From: Termitomyces sp. T153
Lineage: Eukaryota; Basidiomycota; Agaricomycetes; Agaricales; Lyophyllaceae
Assembly: GCA_018296165.2 (NCBI GenBank)
Contig: JACKQL020000001.1
Location: 2,666,001-2,730,000 of the forward strand
Reading direction: 5' to 3'
Length of the DNA stretch: 64,000 bases
Position 1 is the first letter of the stretch. Every line of letters starts with the position of its first letter. The notes beneath the pieces were generated by a model. The model saw only the letters and a program-made list of their open reading frames with translations, was not told the origin of the DNA and made no database searches. This document shows positions 46,800-58,407 of this stretch, one piece after another. Position numbers and translations under genes: made by a program.

Positions 46800-48650
46800 A
46801 CCTACGTTTATGTTCCATTCCCCACTCAATTTGTTGCTAACAAACCTCATAAGCAAAAAAGAGTACAGGTGAAGAAGAAGTACAAACCCATTGCCATGAA
46901 GACCAAACCCATCACCAGCCACATTAGTGAGGACTTCCGAATTGAGCGCCAGATTATTGGCAATCCACTAGCAACAATCCCTCCACTCAATCCAAACCTG
47001 CCACCTTTCATCCCAACAAAGTGATTCACTAGCAAATGACAAGCAAAACTTGTTAAGGACCATGACACAGGATTCCTCACTAGCAACAAAATCAACATGT
47101 TGGTTGACATAGTTGCTAAGCAGGAGAAAGCTTTTGCCTGGGAAGACTCCGAATGAGGAAGCTTATGCCCTGACTTCTTTCTGCCAGTATGCATACCAAC
47201 AATACCTCACATACCTTGGGTTCAGCACAATCACCCCATACCACCAGGGCTAGAAAAAGAAGTATGCAAAATCATTTGCAACAAGATTAATGCTGGCATC
47301 TATAAACCTTTGAACTCTGCTTACTGCTCATGATGGTTTTGTGTTCTCAAGAAGAATGGTAAGCTCTGGATTGTGCACAGCCTCGAGCCACTAAACCATG
47401 TCACTATTTGCCATTCTGGAGTACCACCTTTTCCAGACCATGTTGCTGAATCCTTTGCTGGATGTATCTGTGGTGCCACTTTCAATCTCTACATTAGTTA
47501 CAACGAGCAACTTATTGACCCCACCTCACATGACATAACAACATTCCAGACTCCATTTGGCACCCTTTGCTTAGCAACCTTGCCAATGGGATGGGCCAAC
47601 TCTGTGCCTATATTTCACAATGACATTACCTTCATTTTGCAGCCAGAGACCCCCTATAATGTGCTCAGCTTTATTGATGATGTTGGCACTAAAGGGCCCA
47701 AGGACTGGAGGATCATTGACAGTAAACCCACTAAGCATCCTGCTAACCCACACATTTACCTAGCACTATAGGAGTTCTTTGAACTTCTTAACAGGATCCT
47801 CCAGTGAATGAAATACTGCAGCAGCACCTTCTCTGGCCACAAACTCATTCTATGTGCACCTACTTTCAAGATCCTCAGCTACATTTGCACTCCTAATGGT
47901 CATATCCCTGATGAAAGTTGCTTAGCCCTAATTGAGCAGTGGGGCCTTTGCAAGTCACTATCAGAAGTTCGAGCATTTCTGGGTACAGTAGGGGTACTTA
48001 GAATTTTCATCAAGAACTTTGCACACCAAGCCAACAACTTAATAAAACTTACTTGTGTGGGTGTCCCTTTTGAGTTTGGCTCCAACCAGATAAATGCCCA
48101 ATGCAACCTTGTGAAAGCCTTACAAGATGCTAAGCCCCTAGTTTCTATTGACTATGAATTGCCTGACTCTGTCATCTTAGCAGTTGACACTTCATATATA
48201 GCAGTCAGTTATTACCTTTGCCAGTGCACTAGCAAGAATTGCAAAGAATGTCACTACAATTGCTTTGGATCAATTACACTAAACAATAGAGAAGCCAGAT
48301 TCAGTCAGCCCAAGCTGGAACTTTATGGTCTTTATCAAGCGCTACAAGCTTTGCAGATGTACTTTATTGGTGTTAGGAACCTCATCATCAAAGTCAATGC
48401 TCACTACATTAAGGGTATGCTTCAGAACTCTGACATCCAGCCCTTCACTAGCATGAACCACTAGATTATGGTGATTTTGATGTTTCCCTTCAAGCTGGTC
48501 CACATCAAGGGAACTTTCCATGGCCCCAATGGTCTTTTGTGATGCCTGCCACAGCCTGGTGACCTGCCAGTTGATGATAGCAACAACTCCATTTATGAGG
48601 ATTGGATAAACTGCTTGCATGGGTTCATTCATCAAGTTCAGCTACCACTA
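46800..48650 (+). pseudogene. Reverse transcriptase and RNase H of element A
   Basis: YVYVPFPTQF and KKKYKPIAMKTKP precede RT. Blocks: KAFAWEDSE, IPHIPWVQHN, VLKKNGKLWIVHSLEPLN, GVPPFPDHVAESFAG, TTFQTPFGTLCLATLPMGW, VPIFHNDITFIL, FIDDVGTKGP (catalytic Asp pair intact, 47675-47680), then YCSSTFSGHKLIL, EVRAFLGTVGVLRIFIKNFA and RNase H with VILAVDTSYIAVSYYLCQ, ITLNNREARFSQPKLELYG. The linker FKLVHIKGTFHGPNGL follows and the text runs to FIHQVQLPLP, where B is inserted. About five stops. Confidence 0.88.
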
Positions 48651-48655
48651 CCACT

Positions 48656-49607
48656 TGTCACGACCTGCTCCCTAGACCCTGACACCACCCCCAGCCCCTC
48701 TCCTTCAATGCTCCGCCAAACTCCCCAACCCTCGCCCACCCTCTGCACCCACTTCAGGCAACTCCAACACTTCTTCAGCAGACCCTGACGGCTCCTTGAT
48801 CAACTCCGATGCCTTCTCCACAGCAGTTGATGCATCCCCTGAATTCCCCTGGACTCCCAAGGCTTTCCCCGACGCTGGAACGATCCACTTTCCAACTGAT
48901 CCCATCAGAATGTCACCGTGGCCCATTCCAAGATCGCACCCAACAACCATCAACTCCGCGCAGTTCCATCAAGCCGCTGCCATATCCTCTGCCCTCTGGA
49001 GCCACCCAGTATTAGGTATATAAGTCATAGAAGAACCCCTAGTACTTTAGTCTTGATATTGCATTTACCAGTTTCCCATGTCTTGTCTTTTGTCTCATCC
49101 CTGTCTCTATTTTTAGTTTTGAATCTATCTCTGTTCTCTGTCTCATCTCGCTTTGTCTCCGCCTTGTCTCGACCGTGTATAGTTCCTTTGTCTTCCTAAG
49201 TCCCTTTCATCCCCAATGATAGTACAAACTCTGCGCGCGTGCTATGACCCGAACATTTCTACGACAACCCTGGACCTCGCTCCCGCTCGGCCCAGGAACA
49301 CCTCACATCTTGGTGATCTCCTGTTAAACCTCTGGCTCTGCCCCCATCAACCGTGAAGCCCCCGATTACCCCGCATTCTAATTGCACGCCCATAAACTTG
49401 CTCCAGCACCCGCCTGGGTCCAACAACAAGTATACTTGATCTTAGACGCCCCCGAGCCGCTCCGGACTTGCTCAGACTGCCCCTAGCTTCCCCTTGCAAG
49501 TCCCTCCATGTCAATACTGGATGCTTGGTTATAAGTGCAGGACATTGCATCCACCTAGTAAGGACTTGCCAGTGTAGCTGAGCCCCCATCTTCAGCAGAA
49601 CCTGACA
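48656..49607 (+). repeat. 5' LTR of element B
   Basis: 952 bp. TATATAA at 49017-49023; the predicted transcript start, ~30 bp on, falls at the conserved AGTCTTGATATT block (49049-49060), which defines the U3/R border. Confidence 0.93.
49017..49060 (+). promoter_or_regulatory. LTR promoter: TATA box and R start of element B
   Basis: TATATAA at 49017-49023 and, 32 bp from its first base, AGTCTTGATATT. The same pair with similar spacing is in every family 1 LTR of the window (for example TATATAAGACATAGAG followed by CTCTAGTCTTGATATT). The transcript start is inferred from the spacing. Confidence 0.65.
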
Positions 49608-49608
49608 T

Positions 49609-49620
49609 AATATCAAGACT
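49609..49620 (+). other. Self-priming primer-binding site of element B
   Basis: AATATCAAGACT, one base after the 5' LTR, is the exact reverse complement of 49049-49060 at the start of R. This is the arrangement used by Tf1/sushi-type chromoviruses that prime from their own folded mRNA. Confidence 0.78.
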
Positions 49621-49639
49621 CCCCCTTACCCCATTCTCA

Positions 49640-52100
49640 ATGTCTGCGTATAACCCCGCATACAACCCCACCGGCTACCTAACCGACGTCTATGGTTGAC
49701 CGGTACTGGAAAACCCCTACGCCCTGTTCTATCCAGGCCCTCCCACGGATCAGTACATCCCCCGTCACTGGACCCCTGACCCCAACCAGGCATTCTACGC
49801 CCCCTCCATCAGCCAGGGAATACCTCTGGGCTGGTGCTGCCCTCCCGCATTCTCTGCCGATGGCAACAACCCCTGCCTGTACCCTGGGGGGTATTCCTGG
49901 CGCCCCCAACCCTGCCTACCTTCTCCCCGCCCACTACTACGCATACCCAGTCCCCGCTGCAGCCCCGACCCCTCCGGAGCCTATGGACAATTATTCCCCT
50001 CCTTGTATGCCAATCCCCACCCAAGCCCCTCCTTCTCCCAGGCAGCAAAGGGTCAAAGTCTATGCCCAACAACGCAATAAAGTCCTTCACTTCCTCCGCC
50101 TCTCTCCCGCAGAGTTTGCAAGATGCACCTGCACCCTCCTCACCAACCTAGGCTACCCCAACACCTCCGCGACTCCGGAAGTCTGGGTGGATCAACTCCT
50201 CAATTTCCATGAGCACTATCTGCAAGAAAACCTCCCAGAGACTATGCAAGGCACCCTGGGCATTGACAATAACTTATGGAATGAACTCCATGCATTGGTC
50301 GAACAAATCCACACCTGCCTAAACCCCCGCCCCTTTGAAGATCCTCTAGACCCTGCCCGCTCCTTCCATGTGCAATGTGGGGAGCCTGTCGGAACACGAA
50401 GCAAAGCCCTGCCTTCTGTTCCCTGTCAGCAGGAAGAACTCAATGCGGCCTCTAGCATCTTGAGAAACCTCAACCCCATGGGGGGATTGTTTGATCAACC
50501 AGCCGCCCATACCTTGGTCCTCTCCGCTCACCCTCAGGCCAACTCCGTCCCCAGCGCCTTCCAAACCTGGGACCAGCCCGCCATCTCTGAATCTTGCCCC
50601 CAATGGCCGCCCCCATGCATTGATGACAACAACCGGACTCTCTCCTACATTGACGAGCCTGGTAACCCTGCCAACGAGCATGCCCCATGCAACTGACCTC
50701 CACAAGACTGACCCCCCCACTTCAACCTCTGCGCCCCTCATGTCAATGCCCCTCCACCCCGTTCCAACGCCCTGGTCCCTCTGCAACAGCCCATGGGTCC
50801 CGGGGCGCCCCGACTACCCTTCCTTACCAACCATCCTCATCCCTTGCCTGCTCCACTGCCTGACCCTCCTGCCGACGCAAATTATTTTGGACCCCCCACC
50901 TCTGGAAGACCCCCTCGATGGGCCCCAGGGCCCACCCCGGGCAACATGGGTCAACCCCCGGGCAGAGGGCCACCCAACGGCAGACCCCCTGGGGGATGGG
51001 GCCCAGCAATGGACAACTTCCCTCCCCAGCATGGAAACGGGAACAACTACTATTACTACTACAACGCCAGACCCCCGCCCCGAGCTCAAAATCCACAGGA
51101 CGATACCCGTGACGCACTGGCCCGGGAGGGTAAGCTTGACATTCAGAAATCCAAAACCTTTACTGGCCATGACTCCCAGAAGTAGCGAATCTTTCTAACC
51201 CAGTGCCTGACTATGTTCCAAGCTAAGCCGATTACCTTCCAACTTGAGAGCTCACGAGTGGCCTTTGCTGCGTCATATTTACAGGGTATTGCCTTTGATT
51301 ATTACACCGCGCTACTCTGGTTCGACCCCAACAGCCCTGTGCTCTCCAATTGGCTTGCTTTCACTCAGGAATTCTCAAGTAAGTTTGGTGTCTTTGACAC
51401 TGTAGCGGAGGCAGAGGAAAATCTCTTCAACCTCTGAATGCACGACAACAAATGCTTCATGACCTTTATTGTACGGTTTGAACAGGAAGCCTATGAGACC
51501 GGCTGGAACTACAATGCTTTCCAATTCGCCCTCCATCGCGCCCTGCCCCAACAAATCAAGGATGTCCTTTGCCTTGCACCCAAGCAAACCACCTACAATG
51601 GGTACAAGGCGCTTGTTACCCAGGTCAACCAACATTACTGGGAAGATCGCAGCGAAAACATGGCACTCTGGACCCCCTGGAACGCCTCTGGTAACACCAA
51701 CTGGCAGGCCGGAGCGACCAACAGCATTCGGTCCTCAATCCCCACTAACCCCGCCAACCCCGCACCCCGTTTTCCCTCAGACCAAGGGATTACCAGCACC
51801 AACCTACCCCAGGGGCAGCGTCCACCAGCCCAGCTCAATGCCACCGACCTCCATGAAACCCCAGAACCCTTGGACACCAACCCCAATGACCACGATGACA
51901 TTCCGGACCCCGCCAACAACCAGGAAGCCTGATGCGCAAACCAGATCCAGGATAGCCCATGGATCAACGTGCCGGAGAAAACGCAGAAGAAACAATGGAA
52001 GGAGGGTGTGTGCATCCTATGTGGTGAGCAGGGACACTTTATTCACAGTTGTCCCAAACAACAGGTGATGGGACGTGCCATATAGATGATCAACGGAGAA
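49640..52100 (+). pseudogene. gag of element B with zinc knuckle
   Basis: ATG at 49640 (MSAYNPAYNPTGYLTD). A small frameshift near 49895 moves the reading to the frame of PNPAYLLPAHYYAYPVPAAA, then QRVKVYAQQRNKVLHFLRL, ETMQGTLGIDNNLWNELHAL, a Pro-rich linker with a Tyr run (NGNNYYYYYNARP) and the main gag domain 51213-51725 (FQLESSRVAFAASYLQGIAF, WQAGATN). An in-frame TGA follows ENLFNL (51435-51437). CCHC knuckle CILCGEQGHFIHSC at 52011-52052. Capsid and nucleic-acid binding roles. Confidence 0.88.
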
Positions 52101-52139
52101 GACTGTAACTACCAGTTTATGGAAAACGAGTCAGCGGTT

Positions 52140-53330
52140 TAGGTCTTGAAGACGCACTAGACTGCAGACCAAACCCTGACGTCTTCTCCGCCCTGGCCAC
52201 ACTCCTCCGCGCAACAATACTCGCCCCGGACAACCCCCCAGTACATCTCCCTTCCCACTCATCCACCAACCTCCTTCTCCGCACCACTCTCCCCTTCACC
52301 ACCAACCCCGTCCCCACACTAGTCGACAGCGGCGCCACCAACAACTTCATCGATGAATTCCTGGCAGCGCTTGCTCCCCACCCCCTCCGACGCCTCCCCG
52401 CCCTGATCCCCCTCAAACTTTTTGATGGAGACCCCACCCCAGCAGGAGACATCACACACTGCCTGGAAACGACCATGACCTTTGCCAATGGACGACAGCA
52501 AGAACTCCGACTACTTATCACCAAATTACACCCCTCCACCCCTGTTGTCTTAGGATTCTCATGGCTCTGTTCCACTAATCCCCACATCGACTGGCCCAGC
52601 CTCACCCTCCGCCTTGACTGGGACAACCCCACCAACTCTGGGCTGGTACCTTTTGATGTCTCACCCTCCTCCGAGAACTCCGAGGCCACAATCGACCATC
52701 CCTGAACTCCTCCGCAGCTCTGCTCTAGATCCACATAGTCGTTCATTATCAATGTCCAACTCAACGACCCTTCTAAGGTATTCCCTGCCCTTGTTGACAG
52801 TGGCGCCTCCAGCACCTTTGTTAGTAACCAGCTTGGCCTCTGGCACAACGACCTCGACAGACCCCTCGAGCTCCAACTCTTTGATGGGAGCCCTGCCATG
52901 ACAAGGATCATGCAATACCACGACAACACCCTCACTCTCGACATTGACCTGCAGTTTCAGGCCCAGCTCCTCATCACCCAAGTACCTCCACCAACTCCAA
53001 TTGTGCTCAGACTCCCGTGGTTACAAGACGTCAACCCCGACATTGACTGGAAGGACCTCACCATGCAATTCCCTGGCCCCAAAGTGAGTTTAGCAGCTGC
53101 CATCCGCCTCCGCCTCCAGTCTATCCCGGACTCCGACATCTCCCATCCTGGCGCCAGCACCTCCAGAGCAACCCAGAATCCCTCAACCTCCGATGACAAC
53201 CCCGACAACAAAGGAGACGCCACTCCGCCTCAGTCACCCTCAATCACATTATGATGGCTGCCTCCCAACATACTCCGAAATCGATACAAAGGGCTGTGGT
53301 ACCCCAACCAGCGATGTTCAAGGTCCCCAA
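52140..53330 (+). pseudogene. Tandem aspartic proteases of element B
   Basis: Protease 1: VPTLVDSGATNNFIDEFLAA (LVDSGAT at 52319-52339), LKLFDGDPTPAGDITH, LRLLITKLHPSTPVVLGFSW and NPHIDWPSL. Protease 2 about 150 codons on: FPALVDSGASSTFVSNQLGL (LVDSGAS at 52790-52810), LELQLFDGSPA, FQAQLLITQVPPPTPIVL, LPWLQDVNPDIDWKDL. Both catalytic Asp are present. Between the two lie two stops (in the TIDHP-stop and RST-stop region). Two DSG domains could pair with each other as a covalent dimer, since retropepsins work as dimers; this is inference. Confidence 0.85.
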
Positions 53331-53371
53331 CCAACTCTGCCACCACTCCAGACTCACCCGCTACCACTCTG

Positions 53372-54990
53372 ATGTCCAACTCCGTCGACCCCAGATGCCT
53401 CAACATTAAAATTGTCGGCGCCTTTCCCTTTGCACGCCTTCTACAAGACGGCACCCCTGCCTTTCAGCTACAAATCATGCCAGCCCTACCCGAGGAGCAC
53501 CTCCGCACAGGGACTACTGCGCCGGAGAGCAAAACGGAGGAACAGATCCTATCCGAAGTAGTTCCCCCAGAGTATCATGAGTTTGCTGATGTGTTCTCTG
53601 AAGGGAGTGCCAAAGAACTTCCCCCACACCGCTCCTACAACCACAAGATCGACCTCAAGGAGGGTACCTCACCCCCATTTGGCAAGATCTACAACATGTC
53701 TGAGGTTGAGCTCCAAGCCTTAAAGGAATACCTCAACAACATGCTCAGCAAGGGCTTCATACGCCCATCAATCTCCGCCGCCAGCGCTCCGGTCTTGTTT
53801 GCCAAAAAGAAGGATGGGTCCCTCCAACTCTGTGTGGATTATCGGGGGCTCAACAAAGTCACCAAAAAGAACTGGTATCCCCTCTCCTTGATCAGAGACC
53901 TTGTTGATCGTCTCCACAGTGCCAAGATTTACACAAAGATAGACCTCCACTCTGGCTACAACAACGTCCGGATCGCTCTGGGACATGAATGGAAGACCGC
54001 CTTTTGCACCCGCTATGGCCTCTTTGAGTACCTCATAATGCCCTTTGGAATGACTAACTCCTCCGCCACTTTTCAGTACTTCATGAACAACATCTTCCAC
54101 GACATGAATGACATTTTTGTTATTGTATACCTGGACAACATCCTGATCTACCTGAATTCGCCGAGAGAACATCCAGAGCACGTCTGCCACGTTTTAGAAC
54201 AACTCCGAGAGTACCACCTTCACGCCAAACCCAAGAAATGCTCCTTCCACACGATGGAGGTCGAATATCTTGGAGTTGTCGTCACCCCTGATGGTGTGCG
54301 CATGGACCTCGCCAAGGTTGACGCAGTACTCAACTGGCCCCCGCCACGGAACATCAAGGAGGTACAGTCATTCCTGGGGTTTGCTAACTTTTATCGCCAT
54401 TTCATTGACAACTACTCCAGGATCACCAAACCCCTCAACTGACTCACATGGAAGGACACCCTTTGGGATTGGAACAGCAAGTGCCAGAGCATATTCCGCC
54501 TCCTGAAGAGGGCCTTCACCTCTGCTCCAGTCCTCCACCATTTTGACCCCTCCCTGCTGATCATGCTCGAGTGCAATGCCTCCGACTACGCTATCGCTGG
54601 AATACTCTCCTAATCAGACTCTGGATGCAAGGACCTGTGCCCCATTGCCTTCTACACCTGCTCAATGATCCTTGCAGAGCTCAACTATGACATCTACAAC
54701 AAGGAACTCCTTGCAATTGTCAAAGCCTTCCATCAGTGGCAGGCCTACCTCAAGGGATCCCCACACCACATTCAAGTATACTCCAACCACAACAACCTGC
54801 AATACTTCACAACCACAAAACAGCTCAGCTGCTGCCAAGCCCAATGGTCTGAAACCCTCTTGGAGTACAACTTCACCATCCACTACTGCCCCAGGCAACT
54901 TGGCGTGAAGCCTGACGCCCTCACTCAAAGATCCAACATGTACCCAAAAAAGTCATTTGAAGCTGAATGGAATGCATTCAACCATTGAGT
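53372..54990 (+). pseudogene. Reverse transcriptase and RNase H of element B
   Basis: Open from 53372 to 54442: [113 protein letters not shown] (54128-54139), VEYLGVVVTPDGVRMD, SFLGFANFYRHFIDNYS. The catalytic YLDD is YLDN (GACGAC to GACAAC). RNase H follows with LECNASDYAIAGILS-stop and [46 protein letters not shown]. The RT is expected to be inactive. Confidence 0.9.
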
Positions 54991-56060
54991 GGGAATCCCC
55001 CCCGAACATCTACATGCCGTGCTGATTTTAAATGAAGAAGGAATCCTCCAACAAATCAGAAATTCACCCCCGGACTCCTTCTTCACCCAACACGACCCCC
55101 GCAACAACCCCAAAGAGTTGAGCGCCGGGAACCCCTTTTCACTGTCTCCAGACCACCGCCTCCTGCTCTGGAGTGGACGGATTTATGCCCCGGACCACAA
55201 GTCCATCTGCCTCAACATACTCCGGCAGCACCATGACCATAAGCTCTGAGGGCACCCAGGAATTTGTAAGACCCTTCAACTCATCTCCTGGACTTACTTC
55301 TGGCCAGGAATGAAAAAGGACGTCATGCGATACGTAAGGGCCTGCGAACCCTGCCTCTGGGCCAAGGTACCCTGTCACCACCCCCATGGATTGTTGAAAC
55401 CCCTCCCTGTCAGCCACCACCCCTGGTCCTCCCTATCAATGGATCATATTGTCAAACTCTCCGATTCCAAAGGTTTTAACACAATCCTCATTGTCATTTG
55501 CCACCTCACCAAGCAAGCCCTCTTCATCCCCTGCCACACCACCAACAATGCTCTGGAGTTCGCCATACTGTTTCTCGAACACGTATTCTCCAAGCACGGA
55601 CTCCCAGATGACATCGTCTCTGACCGCAGACCCCTGTTTGTATCCCACTTTTGGCAGTTGCTATGCAGGGCGCTCAAGATCAAAACCAACCTCTCCACTG
55701 CCTATCACCTGGAGACTGATGGACAAACAGAACAAGTGAACCAGACACTGGAGCAGTATCTCCACCTATATGTTAACTATTTACAGAACAACTGGCGTGC
55801 AGAACTCCCCCTCGCCGAATTCACCTACAACAACACGCCCCACTCCGCCACTGGAGTCTCCCCCTTCTACACCAACAAAGGCTATAACCCCCAACTCACC
55901 CTGTCCCTGAAGGACATCCCCTCCCACGCCACCCATGAAGTCACCGAGGACCTCTGATCCCTTCACCAATTTCTCTGGGACGAGATCAACACCGCCAATC
56001 AAGCCTACTCCAAACATGCAACGCCTGATGCGACCCCACCCCTGACTGGCCTCCTGGCAC
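54991..56060 (+). pseudogene. Integrase of element B
   Basis: H2C2 part: ILRQHHDHKL-stop-GHPG, LISWTYFWPGMKKDVM, RACEPCLWAK. Core: SMDHIVKLSDSKGFNTILIV (first Asp), LPDDIVSDRRPLFVSHFW (second Asp), [20 protein letters not shown] (Glu). Then [36 protein letters not shown]. Open over 55310-55957. All three catalytic acids are present. Confidence 0.9.
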
Positions 56061-56500
56061 CTTGGTTTGGCTCGATTGACACAACCTCAAGACCCGGAGG
56101 CCCTTCATCAAACTAGACCACAAGCACCTCAGTCCTTTCAAAGTCCTCTGGAAGGTCTCCATGCACGCCTATAAACTTGACCTACCTCCGGGCTTGAAAG
56201 GCCTCCACCCCGTGTTCCACGTTTGACTCCTTGAAAGGCATGCCCTGGACCCCTTCCCTGGCCAGCACCACAGCTGACCACCCCCCGTCGAGGTCGAGGA
56301 CAAGTACTGCTATGAGGTCAACCAGATCCTCGACTCCCGCTTGGTCTGTGGACGACCCCAGTACTTGGTCCGCTGGAAAGGCTATGGACCTGAGGATGAC
56401 ACATAGGAGCCCCAAAAAAACCTTGACAGAGCCCCCGACAAACTCCGGAACTTCCATCGACAACACCCCACCAAGCCCCAGGACCTCCGGGACTAGCAAG
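56061..56500 (+). pseudogene. Integrase C-terminus and chromodomain of element B
   Basis: APWFGSIDTTSRPG-type remnants of the barrel region, then KVSMHAYKLDLPPGLKGLHP, and the chromodomain: [31 protein letters not shown], a TAG at 56404-56406 where Trp is usual, then EPQKNLDRAPDKLRNFH. Chromodomains at this place steer chromovirus integration. Frameshifts precede it. Confidence 0.85.
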
Positions 56501-56689
56501 TGCAGATGGCATCAGTAGGCATAACCCCCACCTCTGGATTTATCAGGGATTCAACCCTCATGAGTACTCCCCTACGTGTTTTCACTTACTTTGCCCCCCA
56601 CTCATTCTGAAAACTTCTCACGCTCAGTAGAAATGCAGAGTCCAATGTTAATAAGACTACAAATACAAAATATAGGAACAAGGGAGTGC

Positions 56690-58407
56690 GGGGCAACGAG
56701 ACACCGGAATCCAGGAAGCTCCTGCTCCCCCTCCCCCCCTGAGTCTGCCTCCACAATCCTTCCCACCAGATCCACCTCCAGCTGCGCTACTACCATCGCC
56801 AGGACTTCGGGATGCCCTGGGAGCGGCTCTGCCATGTCCACCGCCACCTCCCACCACGCTCCGAGGTCTGCCATTGCCCTCCGCCAATGTCCCACCAGCA
56901 GATGCCCCATCTGCATGACCACCTGCCCCAACTCTGGTGAGAGATCCCTGGGCATCCTTGCCAGCCCGTTGTAAATGGACCCCAGCACTGCTGATGCTCT
57001 GTCGAGGAGGATGCAATGCTCCCTGGCCCAGTCTACAGAATCGAATGTCAGCTCGTAGTAAACAGGAAATGAAAGGGGCACTTATGGAGCACTCCCCACT
57101 GCCCCAAGGCTGCCTCGTTGGTAAGCCACTCTTCCTGCCGCTACGCCCTCTCTGCCATTGCTCGGGTCACCTCTGCACTGGGCCCCCGCTGAGTTCCCTG
57201 CATCCCTGACCCCTCTGATCATTGCCCCGCCGCCTGCGCCTCCAACAGCCTCATGTATGCTCGCAACTCTTGAAGCTGCAACAGTCGCTCCATGGCAGTC
57301 CCCATGGCGATATCTTTATCCCTATGCGCCAAGTCCCATTCCTTCTGAGCCTCGTCCAGTTCCCTCCAAAACCCATCCCTCTCCTCCCCCACCCTATGGA
57401 CTTCCTCCCTGTGTGTGGCCAACAGCCTCTCCAACTCCTCTGCCCAATGCCGCAGGAAAGCCTTGACAATCAACCACAACCCTCCTGCAGATGGCTCAAC
57501 CAAGGTCCCAGAAGTTGGGAAATACACCGTAGGACTGGGAGGGCCCACCAACGCCGGCTCCCCCCATGCCCACTTGCTAGGCCCCACCTCCGGCAAGGGG
57601 GACACCTTCCATTTACCCTTGTCGTGCGTCGCAGGGGCCCCCTCCCTCCGCCCACCCTGCGGAGGCCCAATCTTCATTGGGGGCCACCTTGTGCCAACCC
57701 CCCCCTCCACCCCAGAACCCCTCCCTGAGACCCTACCCCTCTGACCCTCCTCCAACTGCATTGCAACCCATTTGCAATCCCACCCCTGTTCTGCTGCAAT
57801 GCAAGCGGCATGCCAACTCAGAGTGACAGAGCACTTCTTGTGCCACGAGCGACATGGGAGACACACTAATGTATCCCGCTGCACTCCTAGCATGGGCTCC
57901 TCAAACTTGCACTGTTCACCCTGCTGGGTACAGGATGCGCACTAGAAATGTGGGTTAGTTCGATAGGGAAGGAACATGCCAATGATGCACTGGGGCCACT
58001 GCCTGACACCACTCCAACGTCGGGGGACCTCTTGCTTGCCCTGCGGCCTCTGCAAAGTACTCCAGCATCACGTCTGCCTGCGCGACTCTCAACCCCATAG
58101 GGATGGGGCAGACCACCCTGGGGGCCATACCAGACCTGGAGCGAGAAGCGAGGACCATCTCCCCTGCCAACTGCGCTGGAACCTCCCCCAATGTAGGCCC
58201 CGAAGAGCCCGCCACCACCGCTGACAACTCTGACAGGGCTTATTCAAGCACTCCAGCCATGACGAGTAAGAGATGGTACTTACGACTATGATACATTGCC
58301 TGCACCTGCCTATGGTCTTGCCAACCCTCAGAGTCCTCTGAGGAAGAAGTTGAGGTATGTGCCAATGGGGAGGGGGATGCTGCTGGAGAATATGTGGAAG
58401 ACGACAT
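56690..58407 (-). pseudogene. Antisense gene of element B (Cys6 cluster, coiled coil)
   Basis: Opposite strand to gag-pol, between chromodomain and PPT. Exon 1 58407-58284 (MSSSTYSPAASPSP..., Ser/Glu-rich), intron 58283-58230 (GTAAGT...CAG), exon 2 58229-57976 (LSAVVAGSSGPTLGEVP to CQAVAPVHHWH), intron 57975-57942 (34 bp, branch-like CTAAC), exon 3 from 57941: CASCTQQGEQC then CLPCRSWHKKC, that is C-x2-C-x6-C-x15-C-x2-C-x6-C, close to the fungal Zn2Cys6 plan but with a longer loop. Then WHAACIAAEQGWDCKWV, a Pro/Gly-rich linker and a charged helix (57450-57230: AEELERLLATHREEVHRVGE...). After a decayed donor (ATAAGT, ~57088) a last exon has REHCILLDRASAVLG and GHWRRAMADLGAWWEV. At least two stops (for example at 57219). 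Role unknown; nucleic-acid binding is a guess from the cluster. Confidence 0.8.

Noticed and set aside
57222..57744. Plus-strand frames (168 and 109 codons) in element B
   Set aside because: They mirror the antisense-gene exon; the minus-strand reading has the conserved cysteines and splice sites, the plus-strand one does not.
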